Shown one piece after another: positions 25,555-33,985 of a DNA stretch of 44,889 bases. The position numbers were made by a program, and so were the translations under genes. Below the pieces are notes generated by a model. It was not told where the DNA came from and did not search any database. It saw only the letters and a program-made list of their open reading frames with translations. Within the stretch, counting starts at the first letter, position 1. Every line of letters starts with the position of its first letter. Source of the stretch: DASPJQ01 sp035299065 (GTDB lineage: Bacteria; Bacteroidota; Bacteroidia; Flavobacteriales_D; UBA2798); assembly GCA_035299065.1 (NCBI GenBank), contig DATGXI010000044.1, forward strand, positions 1 through 44,889, written 5' to 3'.

Positions 25555-28336
25555 ATCGTACCAGTGTAACATTTCCTTTTTGCTGTCCCTTAAGACCATT
25601 TTCCAACTCATATGTGAGGTAATAACCAAACACACCTGTATCCAATGGTTTTCCTTTCATGGTTCCGTCCCAGCCTTTGTCCTGCTCAGTGCCATGGAAT
25701 ACCTGCTGGCCATACCTGTTGTAAAGCACCAGGTCCATTTTGACTATACCCGGCCCGAGGACTCGCAGAAAATCATTGAACCCATCGTTATTCGGGCTAA
25801 AGGCATTTGGCAGCATAACCACATCAACTAACTCAACATACACAATGACGGAATCAACATTGGCGCAACCGTTGGAACCGGTTACATACACATAGTAAAT
25901 GGTGGTGTCAGGATAAGTTGGCGTAACATTGATAAGGTACAGTGATGAGTCAACACCATCAAGTGAGTTGGTATCAACACTGGTCCACAAGTAATCAACG
26001 TTTGGATTGTTGGCTACAACCCACATGTCAAGACTATCACCCAAACTAATGGCAATTTCATCAGGGAATGCTTCAATGATTGGAAGCGTATCCACAATAA
26101 TGTATTGGGTTGCCGTGTCAGAACCATAGAAATTATAGGCAATCATGGTAATTGTAAATAACCCGGCTGTATCAGGGTAGCAGAATGTATACGGTTCAGC
26201 AACTGTAACCGTATCGGTACTTGAAAACGGAGCGTACCAAACATAGGTTGCTGGCGATGCACTTATGGTTGTATTGTCAACATTTACACATTGACCAAGG
26301 CAAATATTAATATCGTCAACTGTAAAGTTTGCATTGGGTGGCGAACAATCAACAACGGTTATCATGATGGTTTCAGCATCAGAACCAGCTGCGTTGGATG
26401 CCGTAAGTGTTACAGGATAGGTTCCAGGATTGAAATAACAAATTGGTGGCGGATTTTGCAATGTTGACGTTGGTGTTGCTGAACCCGGGAATGACCATGA
26501 CCATGTTGTGGGAACATTGGTTGATGTATCGGTAAACGTAATACACCCACCTGCACATATGTTGGTTGGACCTGTAAAACTAAAACCGGCCACAGGCGGA
26601 CAATTAATTACGTTGATGTTTTGAATTGCCGTGTCAGACCCCAAAGCATCGGTCACAATCAATGTTACCTGGTAACTTCCAATGGTGTTGTAGCAAATAT
26701 TTGTCGGGTTATTTGATGTTGATGTTGCTGGTGTACCTCCGGCAAATGTCCATGAACTTGTATATGTTCCTGTAGTACTTGATGACATGTTGTTGAAGCC
26801 AATGCAACTGCCGTTACAAACCGGACTTGCGCTTGGAGAGAAACTGGCAACTGGCGGAGTGGAACATGTTACCACGGTTACCACCTGTGTTATGGTGTCA
26901 GACCCCGTTGCAGTATTTACAATAAGTGTAACTGTATATGAACCGGGAGTTGCCCAGGTTGTTGTTGCTGTTGTTGTTGAAGTAGATGTTGCCGGAACCG
27001 CGCCAATAAATGTCCACTGTGCTGATGTAAACGGCCCACCGGTACTTGTGTTGGTAAACGATGCTGTTAAACCTGCACAAACAGGATTTGGTGAAAATGT
27101 AAATGCAGCAACCGGACCACCACAGGTTACAACGTTTACAACCTGTGTAATTGTATCGTCAGCACCGGTAGCATCGGTTACAATTAATGTAACGTTGTGC
27201 GCACCTGCTGCTGCAAATGTACAGGTAGGATTTGTTGCCGTTGATGTTGCTGGTGTACCACCTGCAAACGTCCATGCGTATGACAACGGTGCAGTGCCTC
27301 CACCAGATGTGTTGGTAAAGGTTACGGTTGCGCCAACACAAGGTGATGCAGGTGCAAATGTAAAGCTGGCAGTTGGACTTGCGCAGGAAACCACGTTTAC
27401 CACTTGTGTAATGGTATCATCGTTACCTAACGCATCGGTTACAATCAAGGTAACGTTATGTGCACCTGCAGCTGCAAAGGTACAGGTTGGGTTGGCCACA
27501 GTTGATGTTGCCGGAGTACCACCCGTAAATGTCCAGGCATAGGTATAAGGCGTTGTGCCACCCGATGAGCAATTAGTAAACGTTACGGTTGCGCCTGTAC
27601 AGGGTGATGCGGGTGCAAACGTAAAACAAGCTGTTGGGCTTGTAGTAACAACACTTAGTGTTATGTCATCAACTGCAAATGAAGGATCGGTACCAGCAGC
27701 ATCGTTATCATTGTCCCATGAAAATCCTATTTGAACGTTTGGGTTGTTATCACACGAAGCAGGAAGCACGATGTTGAAGTTGGTCCATAAACCCTGACCT
27801 GATCCACACAGGGCAGTTTTTGGAAGGTCAACAAGCATTATCCAACCGCCACCGTCATTATACCATAACATGGCATTGTCAATTGCAGCATCACCGTTTT
27901 CAATGTAGTTGAAATCAAGTGTAATACCAAATTGACCTGTTGTATTAATAAGTGGCGACTCGGCCCTGATGTTTGTTGTACCGTCAGCAAATCCAAGTCC
28001 TCCGTCACCACTATAAAATGCTGCACCAATGTCACCAAAAATACCTGGATTAGAACCAACATGCAATGAATTATCACCTGCACACGGAATACCACATGCC
28101 CCGGCAGGCTCACCGTTTTCAGCACAACTTACATAGAATAGATTTGGAAGCCAGGTAGGTGGCATAGGTGGACCCGTTGTTACTTCAGTCCAACTTCCGT
28201 TTACGCCAGCATAAGGCAAGGTGCAACCAGAAGCACAAGCTGAGGCATCAAAATCTTCGGTCCAAAAAACCTGTGCGTTTGAGGTAAGCGGCATGCCAAG
28301 TGCGAGAATCAACAAGGCCTTGTAAAATTTGCTCAT
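25553..28336 (-). CDS. Giant PKD-repeat protein with CHU_C (T9SS type B) C-terminal domain (locus A)
   Basis: 927 residues. A signal peptide (to SNAQ) is followed by a ~210-residue jelly-roll/lectin-like domain with Cys pairs and aromatic residues. About six PKD-type domains lie between 233 and 740; the first two are nearly identical (both with TFAAAGAHNVTLIVTDA) and later ones diverge. Then comes an Ig-like domain (~741-835). The last ~90 residues (NAFSPNNDGFNDF, YNRYGQQVFHG, GWDGTMKG, GVFGYYLTYEL, KGNVTLVR) are the gliding-motility-associated CHU_C domain, a type B sorting signal for the type IX secretion system. It is probably a surface adhesin or matrix protein, paired with the PorP/SprF gene that follows. 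Confidence 0.9.
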   Translation of the reverse strand: MSKFYKALLILALGMPLTSNAQVFWTEDFDASACASGCTLPYAGVNGSWTEVTTGPPMPPTWLPNLFYVSCAENGEPAGACGIPCAGDNSLHVGSNPGIFGDIGAAFYSGDGGLGFADGTTNIRAESPLINTTGQFGITLDFNYIENGDAAIDNAMLWYNDGGGWIMLVDLPKTALCGSGQGLWTNFNIVLPASCDNNPNVQIGFSWDNDNDAAGTDPSFAVDDITLSVVTTSPTACFTFAPASPCTGATVTFTNCSSGGTTPYTYAWTFTGGTPATSTVANPTCTFAAAGAHNVTLIVTDALGNDDTITQVVNVVSCASPTASFTFAPASPCVGATVTFTNTSGGGTAPLSYAWTFAGGTPATSTATNPTCTFAAAGAHNVTLIVTDATGADDTITQVVNVVTCGGPVAAFTFSPNPVCAGLTASFTNTSTGGPFTSAQWTFIGAVPATSTSTTTATTTWATPGSYTVTLIVNTATGSDTITQVVTVVTCSTPPVASFSPSASPVCNGSCIGFNNMSSSTTGTYTSSWTFAGGTPATSTSNNPTNICYNTIGSYQVTLIVTDALGSDTAIQNINVINCPPVAGFSFTGPTNICAGGCITFTDTSTNVPTTWSWSFPGSATPTSTLQNPPPICYFNPGTYPVTLTASNAAGSDAETIMITVVDCSPPNANFTVDDINICLGQCVNVDNTTISASPATYVWYAPFSSTDTVTVAEPYTFCYPDTAGLFTITMIAYNFYGSDTATQYIIVDTLPIIEAFPDEIAISLGDSLDMWVVANNPNVDYLWTSVDTNSLDGVDSSLYLINVTPTYPDTTIYYVYVTGSNGCANVDSVIVYVELVDVVMLPNAFSPNNDGFNDFLRVLGPGIVKMDLVLYNRYGQQVFHGTEQDKGWDGTMKGKPLDTGVFGYYLTYELENGLKGQQKGNVTLVR

Positions 28337-28393
28337 GTGTGTAGATTTAAAAAAGTTCTGAAAGTTAGCAATTTTATTCTTAGAAGGAGACTA

Positions 28394-28422
28394 TGCGGTT
28401 TAATAAAAGTTGCTTTTAACCG
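28394..28422. promoter_or_regulatory. Bulged hairpin upstream of locus A
   Basis: GCGGTT (28394-28399) pairs with AACCGC (28417-28422), and AAAAG with CTTTT inside, leaving a small bulge and a TTG loop. It lies about 60 bp before the start of the PKD protein on the minus strand and could be a leader structure or an operator. No consensus is recognised. Confidence 0.3.
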
Positions 28423-28624
28423 CTGTGCTGAATGATGAATAAACAACATAAGCGCGCTGAACACGAAATGTAACCGGTTATAATTTAACGGGCTTGAAAC
28501 AGGCTGTTTAAAAACGAACGGTTATCAAACTAAATATGTTGATTTCCAACGGCATAATGAACTGATCAATGTTGGATTCCTGCTTATTATTGCACATGAA
28601 TTTTTATTAACCAAACACATACGT

Positions 28625-28960
28625 ATGTTAACAATCATTTTACTGTCATTATCAAATGTATTTATGACCATTGCCTGGTATTGGCATACCAAAGCTGGTT
28701 TTGAAGATATACCCATGTGGAAAGTTATTGCTATTAGCTGGGGAATTGCGCTGTTTGAATATTGCTTAATGGTGCCTGCAAACAGATTGGGTACATTAAA
28801 GTTTAATGCCTATGAATTAAAAACAATACAGGAAGCATTAAGTATAACGGTGTTTATTGTTTTTGCCTGGTTGTATTTGGGCCAGGGGTTAAAATGGAAC
28901 TATGCGTTGGGATTTTTAATGATGCTGGGAGCCGTTTTTGTGGTTTTCAAAAAATGGTAA
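28625..28960 (+). CDS. DUF486/DMT-family small membrane protein
   Basis: 111 residues in four hydrophobic helices. The sequence (TIAWYWHTKAGFEDIPMWKVIAISWGIALFEYCLMVPANR and LKTIQEALSITVFIVFAWLYLGQ) fits the DUF486 family closely, including its usual length of ~110-120. DUF486 is a half-sized member of the drug/metabolite transporter superfamily that probably works as a dimer; its substrate is not known. The ATG lies within a 12-bp palindrome (ACATACGTATGT, 28617-28628). Confidence 0.9.
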   Translation: MLTIILLSLSNVFMTIAWYWHTKAGFEDIPMWKVIAISWGIALFEYCLMVPANRLGTLKFNAYELKTIQEALSITVFIVFAWLYLGQGLKWNYALGFLMMLGAVFVVFKKW

Positions 28961-29258
28961 CTTCACAAAATTATCAATGCTCAATGTTCAATTATCAATT
29001 ATGCGGAACGCCACAAACAGGCATTTTTGATTGACCCCCGAAACGGCTTTTAACAGGCACATTGACCCGGTGAACCATGCTGGTACAACCCCGCCCCGGA
29101 TAGAGCCAAATAGCCCCGAGCTGGATACATTTTCATATTTACAAGGAATTAATGGCGAGGGCTATAGGCGATAGCCGGTTAAGGCGGCCAAAAAAGAACT
29201 GAAAACCAGCATAATAATTCAACTAATAGACTGCTACACGCTACTTTTACCAAAACCC
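28961..29258. other. Gene-free region with structured element upstream of rpsP
   Basis: No ORF of quality. The first part (28968-29003) is micro-repeat spacer (ATTATCAATGCTCAATGTTCAATTATCAATTAT type words). A GC-rich, palindromic segment follows at 29091-29178 (see separate entry), then AT-rich sequence leading into the rpsP promoter. Confidence 0.5.
29110..29176. ncRNA. Putative structured element with two competing stems
   Basis: GGGCTAT (29159-29165) can pair either with the upstream ATAGCCC (29110-29116), or, as GGCTAT (29160-29165), with the downstream ATAGCC (29171-29176) across a 5-nt loop. Two mutually exclusive hairpins of 6-7 pairs give a switch-like arrangement. The same strings in Bacteroidota spacers are familiar in style to me, so it may instead be a dispersed palindromic repeat. 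It lies before the rpsP promoter, not within its transcript. Confidence 0.35.
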
Positions 29259-29288
29259 TTGTTCATTCAGAAATTAAGATTACTTTTG
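29259..29288 (+). promoter_or_regulatory. Promoter of the rpsP operon
   Basis: TTG (29259-29261) and TACTTTTG (29281-29288) are separated by 19 bp, matching the Bacteroidota -33/-7 consensus with an exact TAnnTTTG. The resulting leader is about 70 nt and contains GGGTCGAGAACCC, a small hairpin directly before the rpsP start; autoregulation by S16 is conceivable but unproven. Confidence 0.7.
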
Positions 29289-29363
29289 CACCCACCTTCG
29301 AGTAAGGGATTTAAATAATTAGAATTAATTAACCGGGTCGAGAACCCAAAAAATTAAAAAAGC

Positions 29364-29897
29364 ATGGCAACAAAAATTCGTTTGCAACGCCACGGAAAAA
29401 AAGGAAAGCCCTTTTTCCACCTTGTAGCTTCAGATGCCCGCACACCACGTGACGGCCGTTTCATTGAAAAATTAGGAGTTTACAATCCAACCACAAACCC
29501 AGCAACCATTGACATTCACTTTGACCGTTGTTTGCATTGGATAGGTGTTGGTGCCGAACCTACAGATACCGTACGCGCAATTTTGACGTACAAAGGTGTA
29601 ATGTACAAACATCACTTAAATGGCGGTGTTAAAAAAGGTGCTTTAACACAAGACCAGGCTGACGCTAAGTTTGAAAAGTGGGCTAAGGAAAAAGAAGCTA
29701 AGATTGAAGGCAAAAAAGCTGGCCTGACCAAAGCACAGGAAGAAGATTTACGTAACCGTAAAAAACACGAAACTGAAGTTAACGCTGCAAAAGCAAAAGC
29801 AATTGCTGCTAAACAACAGGAGGCTGTTGCGGCTGCTAAAGAAGAACCAGCTGCAGAAACTGCACCTGAAAGCGAAGCTACAACTACACCAGAATAA
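29364..29897 (+). CDS. rpsP: 30S ribosomal protein S16, long form
   Basis: 177 residues. The first ~80 (ATKIRLQRHGKKGKPFFHLVASDARTPRDGRFIEKLGVYNPTT) are the normal S16 core that binds 16S rRNA and stabilises the body of the 30S subunit. The remaining ~95 residues are an Ala/Glu/Lys-rich extension predicted to be a helical or disordered tail, as seen in other Bacteroidota but absent from the ~82-residue E. coli protein. It heads the rpsP-rimM-trmN6 group. Confidence 0.96.
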   Translation: MATKIRLQRHGKKGKPFFHLVASDARTPRDGRFIEKLGVYNPTTNPATIDIHFDRCLHWIGVGAEPTDTVRAILTYKGVMYKHHLNGGVKKGALTQDQADAKFEKWAKEKEAKIEGKKAGLTKAQEEDLRNRKKHETEVNAAKAKAIAAKQQEAVAAAKEEPAAETAPESEATTTPE

Positions 29898-29936
29898 AAA
29901 TTTGTTACGGAGTTAAACAACTGACAACGCAGCGTA

Positions 29937-30494
29937 ATGAATATTGACCAGTGTTTTAACCTCGGTTACGTAGTTAAGGCAATTGGTTTGAAAGGCGATT
30001 GCTCCATACATCTTGATGTTGATGACGCCAGTCGTTATAAAAAATTGGAATCGGTTTTTATTGAAATCAATAAACAACTGGTTCCTTTTTTTATTGAGTC
30101 AATTGTACTTAAACCAAACAATTTTGCCCAGGTAAAATTCAAAAGCATTACTACCCAAATGCAGGCCGAACAGCTTGCAGGCAACACGCTTTTTTTACCG
30201 CTTAGTTTACTGCCACCTTTAGACGAAAACTCATTTTATTTTCACGAACTGGAAGGATATACTATACACGATGCCTTAAAAGGCAACATTGGTGTAATTC
30301 GTGAGGTGACCGATTACGGTTCAAGCATGGTGGCAAGCACCCTGTTGCATGAAAAAGAAATTTTGGTACCCTTACAAAGTCATTTTGTAAAAAAAATAAA
30401 CCGTACCGACAAGATTTTGTATACCGAATTGCCCGAAGGCCTGGTTGACATGTACCTGACACATGATCCCGATGAGAGGGAAGAAGAACAATAA
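29937..30494 (+). CDS. rimM: Ribosome maturation factor RimM
   Basis: 185 residues with the RimM N-terminal barrel (NLGYVVKAIGLKGDCSIHLDV) and C-terminal PRC-like barrel (HELEGYTIHDALKGNIGVIREVTDYGSSMVA, ILVPLQSHFVKKIN). RimM chaperones assembly of the 30S head and 16S processing. The position right after rpsP is the conserved bacterial arrangement. Its end overlaps the start of trmN6. Confidence 0.95.
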   Translation: MNIDQCFNLGYVVKAIGLKGDCSIHLDVDDASRYKKLESVFIEINKQLVPFFIESIVLKPNNFAQVKFKSITTQMQAEQLAGNTLFLPLSLLPPLDENSFYFHELEGYTIHDALKGNIGVIREVTDYGSSMVASTLLHEKEILVPLQSHFVKKINRTDKILYTELPEGLVDMYLTHDPDEREEEQ

Positions 30495-31191
30495 TCCTTT
30501 TGTTTTAAAACAATTTACCGTGCTGCACCATTTGTGCGCGCACAAGGTAGGATTTGACGGTGTTTTGCTTGGTGCCTGGACCAATTTTACCGAATCAAAC
30601 TCAATTTTGGATATTGGTACCGGAAGCGGATTATTGGCCCTGATGGCTGCACAAAAAAACGCTGTTGCAAAAATTTACGCAGTTGAAATGGATGAGAATT
30701 CAGTTTTACAGGCCAGGGAAAATTTTGCAAACAGCTTATGGGACCAGCGGCTTGAAGTTAAGCAGGGCAATTTTTTTGAAATGCCCTTTGACGCAAAATT
30801 TGATCATATTGTAACCAACCCACCCTATTTTATTGACGGGTTAAAAACACCGTTTGAAAACCGCACAACAGCCCGGCACTTTACGCGCGAACAATTTGGT
30901 GAATTTATGATGAAAACGGCCGGTTTATTGAACGCTGGCGGACGCCTGAGCATGATTGTACCAGGGGCAAATGAAGATGATATATTGAGCCTTGTTAACC
31001 ATGCCGGCTATTATTTGACACGAAAATGCCGTGTTTTTACCAAAAATGCAGATACTGCGGAACGAATTTTGCTTGAGTGTTCACTTGAAAGGCATACTGT
31101 TGAAGAAAATAACCTTTTTGTTTACGATGCTACTGGTAAACATAGTGCCGAATATTGTAAATTAACCAGCGATTTTTATCCGCATTACTAA
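30463..31191 (+). CDS. trmN6: tRNA1(Val) A37 N6-methyltransferase-like protein
   Basis: 242 residues from the ATG at 30463 (or 239 from the ATG at 30472; both lie inside rimM). It is a small SAM-dependent N6-adenine methyltransferase: FTVLHHLCAHKVGFDGVLLGAW at the start, SAM motif DIGTGSGLLALM, and catalytic NPPYF. Orthologues methylate A37 of tRNA1(Val). The C-terminal part is less conserved. Overlap with rimM supports co-translation. Confidence 0.9.
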   Translation: MIPMRGKKNNNPFVLKQFTVLHHLCAHKVGFDGVLLGAWTNFTESNSILDIGTGSGLLALMAAQKNAVAKIYAVEMDENSVLQARENFANSLWDQRLEVKQGNFFEMPFDAKFDHIVTNPPYFIDGLKTPFENRTTARHFTREQFGEFMMKTAGLLNAGGRLSMIVPGANEDDILSLVNHAGYYLTRKCRVFTKNADTAERILLECSLERHTVEENNLFVYDATGKHSAEYCKLTSDFYPHY

Positions 31192-31207
31192 AAAACACGT
31201 TCATTAA

Positions 31208-31242
31208 AAGCGACACATAACGCAGATTTGCACAGATTAACC
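31208..31242. repeat. CACAGATT-type spacer words before the serine hydrolase
   Basis: The gap contains ACGCAGATTTGCACAGATTAACC, the same style of word as the CAGTGAAATCTGTG repeats at 16984-17127. It is a short degenerate copy only. Confidence 0.4.
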
Positions 31243-31247
31243 GACTT

Positions 31248-32798
31248 ATGAAAAAATTATTTATTTTATTCTTACTGCCTTTTGTACTTAAGGCCAACGC
31301 GCAAACGCCTGATGTAACGCCTTTGGCAGAACACGATTTTGGAAAGCTTGAAACCATGCTTGACATTGCGCGCAAAACCTGGAATGTGCCGGGGCTTGCT
31401 GTTGGCATTGTGCATAAAAACAAAGTTGTTTTTGCAAAAGGTTTTGGGTTTTGCAGCAGAGCAAAAACAGAACCTGTAAATGAGAATACCAATTTTGGTA
31501 TTGCCTCCAATACAAAAGCGTTTACAGCCATGGCCATTGCTATTTTGGTGCAGGAAGGAAAACTAAAATTTGAAGATAAAGTAATTGACCACTTACCCTG
31601 GTTTGCGGCTTACAATGATTATGTAACAAAAGAAATGACCATTCGTGATTTGTTGACGCACCACAGTGGACTGGAAACATTTTCGGGCGATTTGATTTGG
31701 TATGGTTCAACCTGGTCACGCAAAGAAATTGTGGAACACAGCCGGTATTTAACACCCAAATATGGTTTCAGGGAAAAGTTTGGCTATTCAAATATACATT
31801 TTTTGACTGCCGGCCTGGTGGTGGAAAAAGTAAGCGGCATGACGTACGATGATTTTGTGCGCACAAAAATATTTGAGCCGCTTGGCATGAAGGGAACAAA
31901 TACGTCTATTAAAAAAAATCCGAAAACGAATGTAGCAAGCCCGCATGCACAGCGTGAAGGTAAAAACATTCCCATACCTTATGTTGACTGGGATAACATT
32001 GCACCTGCCGGAAGCATTAATTCATCGGTAAACGATATGCTGAAATGGATAAATGCTTTATTGCATTCGGGGAGTTATGAGAAGGGCGAACTTGTGAGCG
32101 CTGCAACTTTTGCCAAATTAATTCAGCCTGTAACGGCAACACCGGTTAGCAATTTCTCCATGAAAATGCATCCAAGTAAACATTTAAGTGCTTACGGCAT
32201 GGGCTTTAATTTATTTGATTACCACGGTGCACTTGTGGTAAACCATGCGGGTGGACTTGACGGAATGATTTCACATACAGCCTTTGTACCCGAGCAGGAT
32301 TTTGGGCTGGTTATATTGTGCAATGCGGGCGTTAGTCTTCCGGGAGTTCTATTATACGATATACTGGACTTTATGATGAAACAACCTGCTGCAAATTACC
32401 AGCAAAAATATTTTGATGTAATTGCTAAAAACGCTAAAAGTGAAAATGCTGCCAATGAGGATAAGTGGAGAGACGTTAAGCCGGGCGTTAAACCACCGCT
32501 GGATGCCGAAGCTTATGCAGGCAAATACAGCGGTAAGGTTTATGGAAGTGTAACCGTTGAAGGACGAAACGGAAAAATGTATTTTAAAATGGACAAAACA
32601 CCCATGTTTTATGCCGAACTGCATTATTGGAAAGACGATACCTTTTATTTTGATTTCAGGGAAGTACCATCATTACCACGTGGCACGGTAAAGTTTGTAA
32701 TTGATAAGGAAAGTAAACTTGTGACACAAATGCTGATTGATTGCCCTAACCCTGATTTTGATTTTACGGAACTTGATTTAATTCGGGAAAGAAAGTAA
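31248..32798 (+). CDS. Serine hydrolase, beta-lactamase class C/esterase family
   Basis: 516 residues. Signal peptide MKKLFILFLLPFVLKANAQ. The serine hydrolase fold carries the SxxK motif S87-N-T-K90 in ASNTKAFTAMAIAILVQEGKL, the YxN motif Y180-S-N182 in KFGYSNIHF, and HAGG in the KTG-equivalent position. The C-terminal ~110 residues (DAEAYAGKYSGKVYGSVTVE) form a DUF3471-like domain. Such proteins are esterases or D-aminopeptidases more often than true beta-lactamases; the substrate is not predictable. It is transcribed from its own spacer after trmN6. Confidence 0.9.
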   Translation: MKKLFILFLLPFVLKANAQTPDVTPLAEHDFGKLETMLDIARKTWNVPGLAVGIVHKNKVVFAKGFGFCSRAKTEPVNENTNFGIASNTKAFTAMAIAILVQEGKLKFEDKVIDHLPWFAAYNDYVTKEMTIRDLLTHHSGLETFSGDLIWYGSTWSRKEIVEHSRYLTPKYGFREKFGYSNIHFLTAGLVVEKVSGMTYDDFVRTKIFEPLGMKGTNTSIKKNPKTNVASPHAQREGKNIPIPYVDWDNIAPAGSINSSVNDMLKWINALLHSGSYEKGELVSAATFAKLIQPVTATPVSNFSMKMHPSKHLSAYGMGFNLFDYHGALVVNHAGGLDGMISHTAFVPEQDFGLVILCNAGVSLPGVLLYDILDFMMKQPAANYQQKYFDVIAKNAKSENAANEDKWRDVKPGVKPPLDAEAYAGKYSGKVYGSVTVEGRNGKMYFKMDKTPMFYAELHYWKDDTFYFDFREVPSLPRGTVKFVIDKESKLVTQMLIDCPNPDFDFTELDLIRERK

Positions 32799-32833
32799 TT
32801 AATTAGCAAATTCGAAAATTAGCAGATTAGCAA

Positions 32834-33985
32834 ATGTGTGAAACAACACCAGCAGGCGGCTTTGTACGGCTTTTAAAAGGAACTTATATACTGTGGTGCC
32901 TTGCATTTTTTGCCTCTTGTGGTTCACCCAAAGAAAAAAAAGAACATGATGAAGGTGGCGAATTCAAAAAACACGCATTGAACCCCATCTATGCAAAAGG
33001 ATTTACGGTTTATGAGAACGAAACAACCATTCGGTTAACCAGCAGAAATCCCGATGACACCACGCAGATTTATAAAGTACTTGAATTTTCAAAAAAGGAT
33101 TTACCATTTAAAAAGGTAGCCATTACCTCCACTACGCATGCATTTTTATTTGATGCCATTGGGGCGAATGACGTGATTAAGGGAATGTCGGCCATGGCGT
33201 ATTTGCTTGACTCGAATTTAAAAGCAACCTACAGCAAAAACGGAGTTATTGAACTGGGAAAAGATGATAATTTAAACCGCGAGGTAATAGTAAAGTTGAA
33301 TCCTCAAATTTTGATGGTTTATCCGTGTCCGGGTTGTGATTACAGTGTATATGAAAAAGCAGGAATTACGGTTGTGAACAATGCTGAATACATGGAGCAA
33401 AGTCCATTAGGGCGGGCTGAGTGGATCAAGGTTGCCGGGTTGTTATCCGGAAGGGAAACAGAAGCTAAGGCGTATTTTAAAAAAATTTCAGGTGAATATT
33501 ATAGCCTTACCAACTTTCAATTTCATTATGATGCAGGAAAAAAAATCGATGTAATACTGGGAAAACCTATTGACAACACATGGCATGTCCCTGGCGAGAA
33601 TAGTTTCGCAGCCAAACTTATTCGCGATGCGGGTGCACATTACGTTTTTGAAGGAGTGGAGGGCACTAATGTGACCGCAGAACCCGTTGAATGGATTATT
33701 AAAAAAGCCGTCATTGCCGAATTTTGGGTTTTTACAGATTATTCACAAAACGAAATAACCATTAAAAATTTAGTTAGTCAAAATAAAGTCTACAAAGCGC
33801 TCTACCCAGTACAGATAAAGAATGTAATTGTTTGCAATTCAGCAAAGGATGATTTTTTTGGCAAAGCGGTTATTGAACCCCATATCTTATTAAAAGACCT
33901 CATATATACCTTTCAAGGATATATAGGTGATTTTCCAGACTCTTCTTACAAGCCTAAATACTTCAAAAAAATCAAAGAAAAATAA
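32834..33985 (+). CDS. ABC importer substrate-binding lipoprotein (BtuF/FhuD-like)
   Basis: 383 residues. A long N-terminus leads to a lipobox at C29 (AFFASC), so it is membrane-anchored. The class III binding protein fold is visible: an N-terminal lobe (ITSTTHAFLFDAIGANDVIKGMS), a central helix with GRAEWIKVAGLLSGRE and the C-terminal lobe with AAKLIRDAGAHYVF. Such proteins deliver cobalamin, haem or ferric siderophores. The sequence cannot tell which. The spacer before it is TTAGCA-type micro-repeats and no cobalamin riboswitch was seen. The stop and the permease start share one base. Confidence 0.88.
   Translation: MCETTPAGGFVRLLKGTYILWCLAFFASCGSPKEKKEHDEGGEFKKHALNPIYAKGFTVYENETTIRLTSRNPDDTTQIYKVLEFSKKDLPFKKVAITSTTHAFLFDAIGANDVIKGMSAMAYLLDSNLKATYSKNGVIELGKDDNLNREVIVKLNPQILMVYPCPGCDYSVYEKAGITVVNNAEYMEQSPLGRAEWIKVAGLLSGRETEAKAYFKKISGEYYSLTNFQFHYDAGKKIDVILGKPIDNTWHVPGENSFAAKLIRDAGAHYVFEGVEGTNVTAEPVEWIIKKAVIAEFWVFTDYSQNEITIKNLVSQNKVYKALYPVQIKNVIVCNSAKDDFFGKAVIEPHILLKDLIYTFQGYIGDFPDSSYKPKYFKKIKEK

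Noticed and set aside
26787..27542. A 251-codon plus-strand frame rich in Val, Ala and Thr
   Set aside because: It is the antisense of the Thr/Pro-rich PKD repeats, whose skewed codons avoid stops on the opposite strand. The minus-strand gene has a signal peptide, domains and a sorting tail.
29080..29180. Possible tRNA-like or riboswitch fold
   Set aside because: No acceptor/T-arm consensus (GGTTCGA) or known riboswitch core is present; only the two competing stems could be supported.
31248..32798. True class C beta-lactamase resistance gene
   Set aside because: The catalytic motifs are shared with esterases and peptidases, and the DUF3471-like tail and length argue against a resistance enzyme.
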